64,000 bases of DNA from Actinostola sp. cb2023 (Eukaryota > Cnidaria > Anthozoa > Actiniaria > Actinostolidae): positions 69,501-133,500 of the forward strand of contig JAUJYZ010000896.1 in the NCBI GenBank assembly GCA_033675265.1, written 5' to 3'. Below are positions 63,635 through 64,000 of this stretch, one piece after another. Each line of letters begins with the position of its first letter. Position 1 is the stretch's first letter. Made by a program: the position numbers and the translations under genes. Under the pieces are notes generated by a model. It had not been told where the DNA came from, ran no database searches, and worked only from the letters and a program-made list of their open reading frames with translations.

Positions 63635-64000
63635 TCTAACGCGAGCTCTGATTGGTTAGCTACTATGTTTACATGAGGCTTTATAAAATAACTATGATAT
63701 AACGCGCGCTCTGATTGGCCAAAGGATGCGTATTCCGCGTGCTCTGTGAGAGCACAGTGCACGCGCGAGCAGATATTCAAACATTTTTGCAACGAATAAA
63801 ATTGAAAACTTGCTTTAAAATCATATTATAAAATAACTATGATATAACGCACGCTCTGATTGGCTGAAAACCCATGTTCTATGAGAGCACAGAAACATGG
63901 TTTCGATGACCTTGAACAACCTTGAAGCGATGCAGTGGATTTGATCGACCACAAATATATTTTTTCTGTTGTCAAACATGTTTTATTTACTAAACAAAAG
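63635..64000. mobile_element. Cluster of ATAACGCGCGCTCTGATTGG elements
   Basis: Three copies of the unit at about 63637, 63690 and 63841. The middle one continues as GGCCAAAGGATGCGTATTCC and GTGCTCTGTGAGAGCAC as at 58730. The last one continues as at 48109. CCAAT-type boxes (ATTGG) are part of the conserved unit. Confidence 0.6.

Overview
The window looks like a piece of a repeat-rich, AT-rich metazoan genome. A cnidarian or another aquatic invertebrate is plausible, but no feature settles the species. The evidence is spliced CUB-domain and arylsulfatase exons with consensus splice sites, a Penelope-like retroelement with a GIY-YIG endonuclease, many palindromic MITEs, satellites and microsatellites. 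Most of the flanking DNA is non-coding repeat.

The centrepiece is a 16.16 kb Polinton/Maverick (adintovirus-like) integrated virus-like element at 15672-31835. It has terminal inverted repeats of about 180-190 bp that start AG and end CT, and a 5 bp target duplication (AAAGG). Its target is a dispersed host repeat, and an uninterrupted copy of that repeat at about 4959-5660 preserves the empty site. The element carries a protein-primed type B DNA polymerase, a retroviral-type integrase, a double jelly-roll major capsid protein, an A32/FtsK-like packaging ATPase, and a row of small structural or membrane-active proteins typical of animal Polintons. It also has less usual cargo: a VLTF3-like late transcription factor, a possible PCNA-like clamp, a BRO-N/VRR-NUC/zinc-finger fusion, and three small zinc-finger proteins. 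One of the zinc-finger genes sits between inverted repeat arrays. No adenain-type maturation protease was found.

Almost every gene of the element starts with TATAT immediately against the ATG. Many tandem genes are separated by exactly 5 bp (stop, TATAT-like, ATG). The capsid and integrase genes diverge from one shared 5 bp ATATA. Together with the VLTF3-like gene this suggests a poxvirus-like, start-codon-embedded late promoter system. Three loci (polB and two structural genes) have single frame breaks, all at homopolymer runs, and the integrase catalytic core looks about 4 residues short. The copy is therefore either young and decaying or affected by assembly indels.

Left flank (1-15671): a dispersed repeat, two related satellites (about 552-4303), a TAG microsatellite, the empty-target repeat, a repeated promoter plus signal-peptide unit, hairpin-rich tandem repeats, Penelope-associated repeats and palindromic MITEs. 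Right flank (31836-64000): a 35 bp hairpin insertion, a repeat region with a 1.36 kb inserted element, the Penelope-like element (about 37600-40640), a signal-peptide exon (41573-41746), foldback elements, a three-exon CUB gene on the minus strand (50343-52747) whose intron holds a 500 bp GAGGGA tract, and an arylsulfatase exon split by a 180 bp MITE (55221-55625). The 3' end and splice donor of that exon are amplified into a 76 bp tandem array. A gene with a 13-residue QPPSNQGSQGDAx repeat follows (59741-60780), then many nested palindromes.
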